From NCBI RefSeq assembly GCF_024978135.1, contig NZ_JANTEZ010000005.1, positions 62,001 through 126,000 of the forward strand: a DNA stretch of 64,000 nt. The letters run 5' to 3'. Origin of the DNA: Herbiconiux gentiana (GTDB lineage Bacteria > Actinomycetota > Actinomycetes > Actinomycetales > Microbacteriaceae). The position numbers were made by a program, and so were the translations under genes. Within the stretch, counting starts at the first letter, position 1. Each line of letters opens with the position of its first letter. A model generated the notes under the pieces. It was not told the origin of the DNA, searched no databases, and saw only the letters and a program-made list of their open reading frames with translations. This document shows, one piece after another, positions 8,636 through 15,583 of the stretch.

Positions 8636-9193
8636 CTAGCCCTCGGCGGCCTGCCTGGCGCGATACGCGATCACGTTCATCCGGTTGCCGCAGTTGCCGA
8701 TGTCGCAGTACCGCTTCGACCGGTTGCGCGACAGGTCGACGAGCACGGCCGAGCAGTCGGTGGCCTCGCACACCCGCAGCCGGTCGAACTCGTTGGAGCG
8801 GATGACGTCGATGAACGCCATGGCGACCTCCACGCGCATCCGGATGGCCAGCGGGGCGTCGGCGTCGGTGGCGTGCAGGTGCCAGTCCCAGTCGTCGTGC
8901 CGCACGAGCTGCGGCAGGGCCTGCGCGTCGCGGAGGATGCCGTTCACGAGCGCCACGGCCTCGTCGCGCGAGACCTCCCAGAACCGCCGGAACTCGGGGC
9001 GGAGCGCCCGCACCTCGTCGAGCTCGGCCGCGTCGAGGTCGCGCCGGCCCGAGTAGCCGTGGTCGTCGAGCATCCGCGCGAGCGCGTCGACGTCGGCGAG
9101 CCCCTCGGGGTTGCCGTTCGAGATGCCGCCGGTCGAGTCGATCAGCGCGGTGGCGAAGGCGAGGGTCGCCTCGGTGTCATAGGTGAAGACCAT
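8636..9193 (-). CDS. CGNR zinc-finger protein (ABATE-domain regulator)
   Basis: A 185-residue protein with an N-terminal stress-response-like domain and a C-terminal CGNR zinc finger: C142, C147, C163 and C168, the last beginning the CGNR tetrad, followed by basic residues NVIAYRARQ. Members are considered putative DNA-binding regulators. AGGAG lies six bases before the ATG. The gene is divergent from an EamA exporter, and the shared 89-base region holds three copies of CCTGACAG/CTGTCA, which makes it a good candidate autoregulator and regulator of the exporter. Confidence 0.85.
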   Translation of the reverse strand: MVFTYDTEATLAFATALIDSTGGISNGNPEGLADVDALARMLDDHGYSGRRDLDAAELDEVRALRPEFRRFWEVSRDEAVALVNGILRDAQALPQLVRHDDWDWHLHATDADAPLAIRMRVEVAMAFIDVIRSNEFDRLRVCEATDCSAVLVDLSRNRSKRYCDIGNCGNRMNVIAYRARQAAEG

Positions 9194-9200
9194 GTTGACT

Positions 9201-9254
9201 CCTGACAGCTCGACGGGTTACTGTCACTAGCGTAGGCCCTGACGCTCCTGACAG
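9201..9254. promoter_or_regulatory. Cluster of CCTGACAG elements and TACGCT -10 between divergent genes
   Basis: CCTGACAG occurs at 9201-9208 and 9247-9254, and CTGTCA, its inverse, at 9221-9226. On the minus strand TACGCT (9229-9234) is a plausible -10 for the CGNR gene. The first copy overlaps that gene's ribosome binding site. The arrangement looks like a three-site operator. Confidence 0.45.
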
Positions 9255-9282
9255 TGCTGAACCGCGACGAGAGGATGCGCGT

Positions 9283-10449
9283 ATGCCCGCACCCGCGACC
9301 CACCGCACCTCGGGGCTGATCATCGCCCTCGCCGCGGCCGCCGCGTTCGGCACGAGCGGCCCCTTCGTGAAGCCGCTGCTCGACGCCGGCTGGTCGCCCG
9401 CCGCCGCCGTGGCCGTGCGCGCCGTCGCCGGAGGCCTCGTGCTGCTGCCCGCCGCCCTCGTCGCGCTCCGCGGGCGGTGGGGCCTGCTGTTCGGGGCGTG
9501 GCGCCTCGTGCTCGCCTACGGCCTGGTCGCCGTGATCGGCGCCCAGGTGTTCTACTTCGCCGCCATCTCGCGCATGCCGGTGGGCATCGCGCTGCTGATC
9601 GAGTACACCGCGCCCATCCTGCTGGTGCTGCTGGCCTGGGCGCGCACGCGCATCCCGCCGGCGCTGCTCACGATCGTCGGCGCGGTGCTGAGCATCGCCG
9701 GCCTCGTGCTCGTCATCGACCCGTCGGGCGCCGGCGGGCTCGACGCGCTCGGCGTGGTGTTCGCGCTGTGCGCCGCGCTCTGCCTCGCGGGCTACTACCT
9801 GATCGCGGCGCTGCCGACGGGCGATCTCCCCCCGGTCACGCTGGTCAGCGCGGGGCTCGTGCTCGGCGGCGTGGTGCTCGGCGGGGTCGGCGCCGCCGGC
9901 GTGGTGCCGTTCACGTTCTCGTTCGAGCCGGTCGTCATGCCCCTCGTCGGCGAGGTGTCGTGGATGGCGCCGATGGCTGTCGTCGTGCTCGTCGCCACCG
10001 CGTTCGCCTACCTCGCGGGCATCATCGGCGCCATCCGCCTCGGCTCGCGGGTCGCGTCGTTCGTCGGACTCGTCGAGGTGCTGTTCGCGGTGCTCTTCGC
10101 CTGGCTGCTGCTCGGCGAGGCACCGACCTGGCTGCAGCTGACCGGCGGGGCGCTGATCGTCGCCGGTGTCGTCTTCGTGAAGGTCGAGCGCGAAGGCTCG
10201 CGCGACCCGGTGGGCGGGAGTACGGTCCAGCCCATGACGAAGAAACTCTCGAAAGGCGACCACGTCGAGTGGTCGACCCACGGCACCACCACGAGCGGCG
10301 AGGTCGAGAAGACGATCACGTCGGACACCGAGGCTGCGGGACGGACGGTCCGAGCATCCGATGACGACCCGCAGTACCTCGTGAAGAGCGACAAGAGCGG
10401 GCGCGAGGCCGTGCACAAGCCCGAGGCGCTCAAGAAGACCAGCTCGTGA
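9283..10449 (+). CDS. EamA-family (DMT) exporter fused to a DUF2945 domain
   Basis: A 388-residue open frame. Residues 1-310 are a ten-helix EamA/RhaT-type drug/metabolite exporter. From Met318 on, in the same frame without any stop, comes a 71-residue DUF2945 (HVA1-type) domain starting MTKKLSKGDHVEWSTHG, a soluble beta-barrel module normally found as a free protein. A TACGGT box seven bases before the codon of Met318 (10221-10226) suggests that the DUF2945 part can also be made alone from an internal leaderless promoter. Divergent from the CGNR regulator. The exported compound is unknown. Confidence 0.85.
   Translation: MPAPATHRTSGLIIALAAAAAFGTSGPFVKPLLDAGWSPAAAVAVRAVAGGLVLLPAALVALRGRWGLLFGAWRLVLAYGLVAVIGAQVFYFAAISRMPVGIALLIEYTAPILLVLLAWARTRIPPALLTIVGAVLSIAGLVLVIDPSGAGGLDALGVVFALCAALCLAGYYLIAALPTGDLPPVTLVSAGLVLGGVVLGGVGAAGVVPFTFSFEPVVMPLVGEVSWMAPMAVVVLVATAFAYLAGIIGAIRLGSRVASFVGLVEVLFAVLFAWLLLGEAPTWLQLTGGALIVAGVVFVKVEREGSRDPVGGSTVQPMTKKLSKGDHVEWSTHGTTTSGEVEKTITSDTEAAGRTVRASDDDPQYLVKSDKSGREAVHKPEALKKTSS
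10221..10226 (+). promoter_or_regulatory. Internal -10 box (TACGGT) for a separate DUF2945 start at 10234
   Basis: TACGGT is followed by seven bases and then the ATG of the DUF2945 module, inside the exporter reading frame. The spacing equals that of other leaderless genes here. Confidence 0.45.
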
Positions 10450-10847
10450 GCGGGGGGCAGTACCCGCCACCGGGGCAGCAGTACCCGCCGCCCGGGCTGC
10501 AGCACGCCGGTGGCCCCGAACCGAGACCGGGGCGCAACCCGCTCGGGCTGGCCTCGCTGCTGGTCGGTGCGGTCATCCCGATCCTCGGGCTGGTGCACCT
10601 GGTGGTCCAGGCCGCCGTCATCTCCACCGGGGAGCCCTCGGTGCTGGGTGCCGTGTCGGCCGTCAACGGGGTGATCTCGGGGCTGCTCGCGATCGCGGCG
10701 ATCGTGCTCGGCATCGTGGCGGTCTCCCGCCGGGGGCTGTCGAAGACGTTCGCGGCGGCGGGCATCGCGCTCGGCGCCGCCGCGCTCGTCTCGGTGATCG
10801 GATCGCTCAGCTACGGGCTGCTGATCCAGGTCATGTACAGCTTCTAG
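10446..10847 (+). CDS. Small DUF4190-like membrane protein
   Basis: A 133-residue protein starting with a proline/glutamine/glycine repeat (SGGQYPPPGQQYPPPG) followed by two pairs of hydrophobic segments with a central NGVISGLLAIAAIVLGIVA, as in DUF4190 proteins. These are common, uncharacterised actinobacterial membrane proteins. The GTG start overlaps the stop of the upstream gene by four bases (GTGA), so it is translationally coupled to the exporter/DUF2945 frame. It converges with the alcohol dehydrogenase, with seven bases between stops. Confidence 0.8.
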   Translation: MSGGQYPPPGQQYPPPGLQHAGGPEPRPGRNPLGLASLLVGAVIPILGLVHLVVQAAVISTGEPSVLGAVSAVNGVISGLLAIAAIVLGIVAVSRRGLSKTFAAAGIALGAAALVSVIGSLSYGLLIQVMYSF

Positions 10848-10854
10848 GTGGCCG

Positions 10855-12048
10855 CTAGACGGCCGCGGTCAGGCCGGGCTTCAGCACGACCTTGATGCAG
10901 CCGTCCTGCTTGTTCTTGAACAGCTCGTACATCTCGGGCGCCTCCTCGAGCGACACCGTGTGCGTGACGAGGTCGTCGATGCCGAGCGGGTCGGCCGGGT
11001 CCTCGACCAGCGGCAGGATGTCGTCACGCCAGCGGTGCACGTTGCACTGGCCCATCTTCAGCGTGATGCCCTTGTCGAACATCGTCATGAACGGCAACGG
11101 GTCGCCCGCACCGGCGTAGACGCCCGAGAGCGACACGGTGCCGCCGCGTCGCACGGCGTCGAGCGCGAGCAGCAGGGCGGCGAGCCGGTCGCTGCCGAAG
11201 GTCTGCATGGCCTTCTTCGCCACCGCGTCGGGCAGCAGCCCCACCGCGTACTGCGCGAAGGAGGCGGCGGGGTTGCCGTGCGCCTCCATGCCCACGGCGT
11301 CGACGATCGCGTCGGGGCCGCGGCCGCCGGTGAGCTCGCGCAGGCGGTCGACGACGTCATCGGTGAGGTCGAGGGTCTCGATGCCGTGGCGCTCGGCCAT
11401 GGCGCGACGCTCGGCGACGGGCTCGACCGCGATCACGCGGTGACCGCGGTGCTTCGCGATGCGGGCGACGAACTGCCCCACCGGGCCGAGTCCGACGACA
11501 CCGAGGGTGCCGCCCTCGGGCAGCTCGGCGTACTCCACACCCTGCCAGGCGGTCGGCAGGATGTCCGACAGGAACAGGTAGCGCTCGTCGGGCAGTTCGG
11601 TGCCCACCTTCTGCGCGTTGAAGTCGGCGAACGGCACGCGCAGCAGCTCGGCCTGCCCACCGGGCACCGAGCCGTAGAGCTCGGTGTAGCCGTAGAGCGA
11701 GGCGCCGGTGCCCGACGCGGTGTTCTGCGTGGTCTCGCACTGGGTGGTCAGGCCCTGCTCGCACATGAAGCAGTGCCCGCAGGCGATGACGAACGGGATA
11801 ACCACCCGGTCGCCCACGGCGAGGCGGGTGACCGCCGAGCCGATCTGCTCGACGACGCCCATCGGCTCGTGCCCGAGGATGTCGCCCTTGTCGAGGAACG
11901 GCCCGAGCACGTCGTAGAGGTGCAGGTCGGAGCCGCAGATCGCGGTGGAGGTGACGCGGATGACCGCGTCGGTGTCGTCGATCAGGACGGGGTCGGCCAC
12001 GTCTTCGACGGTGACCTTCATCGTTCCCTGCCAGGTGAGTGCTCTCAT
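10855..12048 (-). CDS. Zinc-dependent alcohol dehydrogenase (formaldehyde-dehydrogenase-like)
   Basis: A 397-residue medium-chain zinc dehydrogenase using NAD(P). Catalytic zinc ligands are Cys38 (ICGSDLH) and His60-Glu61 (GHEPMG); the structural zinc site is the four-cysteine lobe C90, C93, C96, C104. The cofactor loop is GLGPVG. The long lobe with VPGGQAELLRVPFAD and the length resemble glutathione-independent formaldehyde dehydrogenase-type enzymes. The start at MRALTWQG is family-like; the frame upstream is open for 135 more codons but has no homologous content. A TAGGCA box seven bases upstream hints at a leaderless start. Confidence 0.9.
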   Translation of the reverse strand: MRALTWQGTMKVTVEDVADPVLIDDTDAVIRVTSTAICGSDLHLYDVLGPFLDKGDILGHEPMGVVEQIGSAVTRLAVGDRVVIPFVIACGHCFMCEQGLTTQCETTQNTASGTGASLYGYTELYGSVPGGQAELLRVPFADFNAQKVGTELPDERYLFLSDILPTAWQGVEYAELPEGGTLGVVGLGPVGQFVARIAKHRGHRVIAVEPVAERRAMAERHGIETLDLTDDVVDRLRELTGGRGPDAIVDAVGMEAHGNPAASFAQYAVGLLPDAVAKKAMQTFGSDRLAALLLALDAVRRGGTVSLSGVYAGAGDPLPFMTMFDKGITLKMGQCNVHRWRDDILPLVEDPADPLGIDDLVTHTVSLEEAPEMYELFKNKQDGCIKVVLKPGLTAAV

Positions 12049-12253
12049 AGCCTCGTGCCTACGCCGGGTGGCTCGGCACGGCCAGTCATTGCCGGGCGCC
12101 GTGCAGGAGGCGACAGCTTCGATCACCGGCGCGACATCCGTTTCTCGAGCCCTTGGCGACGCCCGAGGCGCCCCGGCACACTCGAGCCACCAACAGCGCG
12201 ACGACTGTCGCCCAAGACGCCCCCCTGGTGTGGCGCGAAAGGATCTCCTCCTC

Positions 12254-12847
12254 ATGAACAAGCTCACCAAGGGCGCGATCGCCGCGGCCGCCGGCGTCGT
12301 GCTCCTTCTCGGAGGGGCCGGGACCTTCGCCTTCTGGAACTCCTCGGCGCAGGTCGCGGGCGGCACCATCACGGCGGGCAACCTGGCGGTCTCGAACGCC
12401 GACGGCCCCGGCAGCTGGACCGACCAGAACGGCGCCGCCGTCAACATCGCCACCTACAAGATCGTGCCCGGCGACACCCTCACCTACACCGACACCCTCA
12501 GCGTGGTCGCGGTCGGCGACAACCTCGTGGCGACGCTCGGGATCCTGCCCGGCACCATCGCGGCGGCCAGCTCGAGCAACCCGGCCGACGTGGCGCTCGC
12601 GGCCTACCTGAACGCCGGTGCGACGAACACCCTCACCGCGTCCGGCACCGGCATCTCCGGCACCGGCCCGACGTACACCGTCACCGCGGGCGCCGCCGGC
12701 GTCAGCCAGAACGTCACGGCCACCGTGAAGCTGAAGTTCCCGAACGTCAACACCGCCGGAGCCGAGAACGCGGCCAAGCTGGGTGCGGTCAACCTCAGCA
12801 ACCTCACCCTGACGCTGACGCAGACCGCCCCCGCCGTCAACCCGTGA
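12254..12847 (+). CDS. Alternate-type (SipW-dependent) signal peptide protein, TasA/camelysin-like
   Basis: A 197-residue exported protein. Its N-terminus, MNKLTKGAIAAAAGVVLLLGGAG, then TFAFWNSSAQVAGGTITAGN, is the alternate-type signal peptide recognised by SipW-like signal peptidases in actinobacteria. The mature part is a Thr/Ala/Asn-rich beta domain with no cysteines. AAAGGA lies about ten bases upstream of the ATG. Related proteins (TasA, CalY) form extracellular fibres in Bacillus; that role here is only by analogy. The stop overlaps the next gene's GTG, and the cognate peptidase is the fourth gene of this operon. Confidence 0.85.
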   Translation: MNKLTKGAIAAAAGVVLLLGGAGTFAFWNSSAQVAGGTITAGNLAVSNADGPGSWTDQNGAAVNIATYKIVPGDTLTYTDTLSVVAVGDNLVATLGILPGTIAAASSSNPADVALAAYLNAGATNTLTASGTGISGTGPTYTVTAGAAGVSQNVTATVKLKFPNVNTAGAENAAKLGAVNLSNLTLTLTQTAPAVNP

Positions 12848-13443
12848 CCCCCCGCGACCCCGGGCGGCGCGTCGATGCGCGGCGCCCGGGGAAGCGTTCG
12901 GTGAAGCGTTCGCCGGTGAAGCGGATGCTCGTCGCGACCGCTCTCGTCGGTGGCGCCGTGGTGCTCGGCACGGTCGCCTCGGGCAGCACCTTCGCGCTGC
13001 TGAACTCCTCGGCCACCAGCCCCGGAGCCGTGGTGCGCTCGGGCACCGCGGAGTTCACGGTCAGCACCCCTCTGACGCTTCCCACCGCCCCCCTGTACCC
13101 CGGCGCGGTCGCCTCGGGATCGGCCGTGGTGACCAACACCGGCCAGGTGCCCCTGTCGGTCAGGATCGCGGGGCTCTCCCTCTCGGGCTCGGGGACGACC
13201 TTCTCGTCGGCCCTGACGGTGAACGTCTCGGCGATCACGACCGGAACCTGTCCGGCGGTGCCGACGGCCTGGCAGGGCACCTTCGCGGCGGCGCCCGCGA
13301 CCGACCTCGGCGTGCGTGTGGCCCCGAACGGCACCGCCCGCATCTGCGTGGCCGTGCAGCTGCCGACCTCGGCACCGGCGTCGGCGGCCGGAGCGGCGGC
13401 CGCGGCGTTCACCCTCTCGATCGACGGCAAGCAGGTGCCCTGA
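12844..13443 (+). CDS. Second SipW-dependent exported protein
   Basis: About 199 residues. A basic n-region with repeated KRS motifs leads into a hydrophobic stretch and GSTFALLNSSATSPGA, again the SipW-type signature. The mature part is a compact beta-rich domain with two cysteines (near TGTCPAV and ARICVAV) that could pair. The start is taken as the GTG overlapping the previous stop (GTGA); GTGs at 12901 and 12916 are possible alternatives that would shorten the long basic leader. Stop and next start are one base apart. Probably a partner subunit or anchor of the first exported protein. Confidence 0.75.
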   Translation: MTPRDPGRRVDARRPGKRSVKRSPVKRMLVATALVGGAVVLGTVASGSTFALLNSSATSPGAVVRSGTAEFTVSTPLTLPTAPLYPGAVASGSAVVTNTGQVPLSVRIAGLSLSGSGTTFSSALTVNVSAITTGTCPAVPTAWQGTFAAAPATDLGVRVAPNGTARICVAVQLPTSAPASAAGAAAAAFTLSIDGKQVP

Positions 13444-13444
13444 C

Positions 13445-14233
13445 GTGGGCCGCCGCGGTCCGGCGCGCGTCGCGGCAGGGTGCGCCGTGGCATCGCTCGC
13501 GCTCGCGCCGGCCCTCGCGGCTGCACCGGCCCTCGCGGCTGCACTCGCCCTCGCGGCTGCACCGGCCCTCGGGTCGCCCGCGGTCGCGGCCGAGCCCGCC
13601 GCGACCACCGGCGGGGGCGTCGTGGTGAGCGTCGACGGCTCGAGCTACGGTGACGCGCCGACCGAGCCGCTCTTCGCCGCACCCCCGGTGATCGTGCCGG
13701 GAGACGTCGTCACCGCGACCCTCTGGGTGCGCAACGACAGCCGCATCCCGGCCTCCCTCCGCGTCGACGCGACGGATGCCCGCGCCACCGTCTCCGCCTT
13801 CGCCGACGCCCTGCGGGTCTCCGCCGGCATCCCCCCGCTCGGTGGCGGTGCCGTGCCGTTCGTCGACGCCGCCGAGTGCGCGGTGCTCCTCCGTGGCCCC
13901 GTGCTCGACCCCGGAGAGACCGTGGCCGTGGTCATCTCGCTCGAATTCTCGCCGGACACTCCCGACCGTCTCGGCCACGACGCGCGCGCGGCGCTCGACT
14001 TCACGGCCTCCCTGCGTGACGAGGCCGCCGCCGCGGCCGGCCCCGGAACCTGCGGCGACGGCGTTCCGGTCCCGGGCCTGCCCGACGGACCGGCCTCGGG
14101 CCCCCTCGCCTCGACGGGCGCCGCAGCACCCCTCTCCACCCTGCTCTGGTCCGCCGCCCTGTCGCTCGCGGGCGCTGTGGTGCTGGCCGTGGCGCTGTCA
14201 CGGCGGCGCCGCGACGACCGGGGACGGCCCTGA
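13445..14233 (+). CDS. Secreted surface protein with LASTG sortase-type tail
   Basis: A 262-residue protein beginning at a GTG one base after the upstream stop. A signal peptide with an unusually long Ala/Leu/Pro core, built from three 18-bp repeats, precedes a beta-sandwich-like region with two cysteines. The end has LASTG (221-225), a hydrophobic segment and SRRRRDDRGR: a complete sortase sorting signal, of the LAxTG kind favoured by class E sortases. It would be fixed to the cell wall. Its place between SipW substrates and the signal peptidase suggests it is the wall anchor or base of the same structure. No sortase lies in the window. Confidence 0.75.
   Translation: MGRRGPARVAAGCAVASLALAPALAAAPALAAALALAAAPALGSPAVAAEPAATTGGGVVVSVDGSSYGDAPTEPLFAAPPVIVPGDVVTATLWVRNDSRIPASLRVDATDARATVSAFADALRVSAGIPPLGGGAVPFVDAAECAVLLRGPVLDPGETVAVVISLEFSPDTPDRLGHDARAALDFTASLRDEAAAAAGPGTCGDGVPVPGLPDGPASGPLASTGAAAPLSTLLWSAALSLAGAVVLAVALSRRRRDDRGRP
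13511..13564 (+). repeat. Three in-frame 18-bp repeats inside a signal peptide
   Basis: GCCCTCGCGGCTGCACCG at 13511-13528 and 13547-13564, with a one-codon variant between them. Each unit codes six residues (ALAAAP/ALAAAL), so copy-number change by slippage would lengthen or shorten the hydrophobic core of the LASTG protein's signal peptide without shifting the frame. Confidence 0.8.
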
Positions 14234-14853
14234 TGACCGGCCGCCGCGCCCTCGAGGCGCCACCCCGTGCATCCGCAGTTCTGGAGAGCGCCCCGCCGGG
14301 CGGACCGCGCCACCGGGCGGGCCGCGAGCGGGGGGTGCTGCACGCGGTCGGGGTGGGGCTGAGCGCCGGGCTGCTGGTGCTCGTGCTGGGGCTGGCGGTG
14401 GTGACGATCCTGCTGCCGCTCGTGGTGGGCGGGCGGCCGCTGACCGTGCTGACCCAGTCGATGGAGCCGGGGCTGCCGCCCGGGACGCTGATCATCGTGA
14501 GGCCGGAACCGGTGAGCGAGATCCGGCTGGGGGACGTGCTGACCTACCAGATCGTGTCGGGCAAGCCCGGCGTCGTGAGTCACCGCGTGGTCGAGAAGAC
14601 GTTCGCGACCGACGGCTCGACGACATTCCGCACGAAGGGCGACAACAACGACCTGGTCGACGAGGAGCCGGTGCGCGAGGTGCAGATCGTGGGCGTGCTC
14701 TGGTACAGCGTGCCGCTGCTCGGCTGGGTGAACACGGCGGTCAACGGCGAGGCCCGCTCGGTCATCGTGCCGATCGCGGCGGCCGCCCTCTTCACCTACG
14801 CAGCCTGGGCCCTGGTCTCGACCGTCCTCACTCGGCGCCGCTCCCGCGCCTGA
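14233..14853 (+). CDS. sipW: SipW-type signal peptidase I (Ser/His dyad)
   Basis: A 206-residue membrane protease of the archaeal/ER type. A transmembrane segment (about 38-65) precedes the catalytic serine in TQSMEPGLPPG (Ser76), the catalytic histidine in SHRVVE (His117, in place of the bacterial lysine) and TKGDNN (Asp137); a second hydrophobic segment closes the protein. This His variant defines the SipW class that cleaves alternate-type signal peptides. The ATG overlaps the previous stop, so it is made with the two candidate substrates and the LASTG protein of the same operon. Gene symbol given by class, not by orthology proof. Confidence 0.88.
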   Translation: MTGRRALEAPPRASAVLESAPPGGPRHRAGRERGVLHAVGVGLSAGLLVLVLGLAVVTILLPLVVGGRPLTVLTQSMEPGLPPGTLIIVRPEPVSEIRLGDVLTYQIVSGKPGVVSHRVVEKTFATDGSTTFRTKGDNNDLVDEEPVREVQIVGVLWYSVPLLGWVNTAVNGEARSVIVPIAAAALFTYAAWALVSTVLTRRRSRA

Positions 14854-14867
14854 GCGCCGGGCGATCG

Positions 14868-14919
14868 ACTTGGCCCGTCCCGTTCCATAGCGGCCGGTTT
14901 ACACCGGGACGGGCCAAGT
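14868..14919. terminator. 15-bp perfect inverted repeat between convergent genes
   Basis: ACTTGGCCCGTCCCG (14868-14882) and its exact inverse (14905-14919) enclose a 22-base loop, between the signal peptidase gene and a TetR gene on the opposite strand. Probably a bidirectional terminator. Confidence 0.6.
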
Positions 14920-14937
14920 GGATGGTCGGGCATCCGC

Positions 14938-15495
14938 TCAGGGCGCCGAGAGCCCGGGGGCGAGGAGTTCGCGGGCCCGGGTCACCGCCGCGGGGCGCTG
15001 CGACGGCGGCGTCACCGACAGCAGCCCCGCGAGCATCGACACCACGAGGAACACGTCGTCGGCCGTCACCCCCGCGCCGAGCCGGCCGGCCGCCTGCTCG
15101 CGGGAGACGACCTCGGTGACGACGCTCCGCATCCGCTCGCCGAGGTGGTCGACCCGCTCGTCGTCGCGCTCGGCCCGGATCATCTCGATCATCGCCGTCG
15201 ACACCAGCGCCTGCGCCACGACCCCGTCGAGCAGCGCGTCGACGGTGGTGCCAGGATGCGCGGCCAGCTCCTCGAGCTCGGTGAGGTTCTCGTCGAAGAC
15301 CGCGACCGCGAGCGCCACCCGGTCGGGGAAGTGCCGGTAGAGGCTGCCCTGGCCGACGCCGGCGCGGCGGGCGACCGAGCTCAGCGGCGCGGCGTAGCCG
15401 TCACCCGCGAAGATCTCGCGGGCCGCGGTGATCAGCGCCCGACGGTTGCCGGGGCCCGCACTCGGGCCGCGATTGGGTTTCGGAGCCTCGGGCAC
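14938..15495 (-). CDS. TetR family transcriptional regulator
   Basis: A 185-residue TetR regulator. Its HTH reads ALITAAREIFAGDGYAAPLSSVARRAGVGQGSLYRHF, followed by a helical ligand domain. The start is taken at a GTG (MPEAPKPNRG) because a TAGGCT box lies seven bases upstream and the family HTH begins soon after; the frame is open much further upstream but into the operator. It is divergent from an SDR gene, and the intervening DNA carries a perfect CGGACAA-TG-TTGTCCG palindrome, so self-repression and control of the SDR are likely. Confidence 0.9.
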   Translation of the reverse strand: MPEAPKPNRGPSAGPGNRRALITAAREIFAGDGYAAPLSSVARRAGVGQGSLYRHFPDRVALAVAVFDENLTELEELAAHPGTTVDALLDGVVAQALVSTAMIEMIRAERDDERVDHLGERMRSVVTEVVSREQAAGRLGAGVTADDVFLVVSMLAGLLSVTPPSQRPAAVTRARELLAPGLSAP

Positions 15496-15502
15496 GAGGT
15501 GT

Positions 15503-15508
15503 AGCCTA
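15503..15508 (-). promoter_or_regulatory. -10 box of a leaderless promoter (TAGGCT, minus strand)
   Basis: TAGGCT on the minus strand lies seven bases before the GTG start of the TetR gene and supports that start. The adjacent palindrome at 15513-15528 covers the region where RNA polymerase would bind. Confidence 0.6.
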
Positions 15509-15512
15509 CTAG

Positions 15513-15528
15513 CGGACAATGTTGTCCG
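15513..15528. promoter_or_regulatory. TetR-type operator palindrome
   Basis: CGGACAA TG TTGTCCG, a perfect seven-base dyad with a two-base centre, lies between the divergent TetR and SDR genes, five bases from the TetR -10. It has the size and form of TetR-family operators. Confidence 0.75.
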
Positions 15529-15583
15529 GTTGGTGAGCGGATGCTCCGTCCGCTCCTCCACGACCCGAGAAAGCGAGACCCTC

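Noticed and set aside
12049-12253. Regulatory RNA in the 205-base gap before the SipW operon
   Set aside because: Apart from the ribosome site before 12254 and a weak TAGGCA box for the alcohol dehydrogenase, I see no stable fold or conserved motif.
10960-12843. Upstream part of an 827-codon plus-strand frame opposite the alcohol dehydrogenase
   Set aside because: Only its 3' end (from 12844) encodes a plausible protein; the rest is antisense to a clear enzyme.
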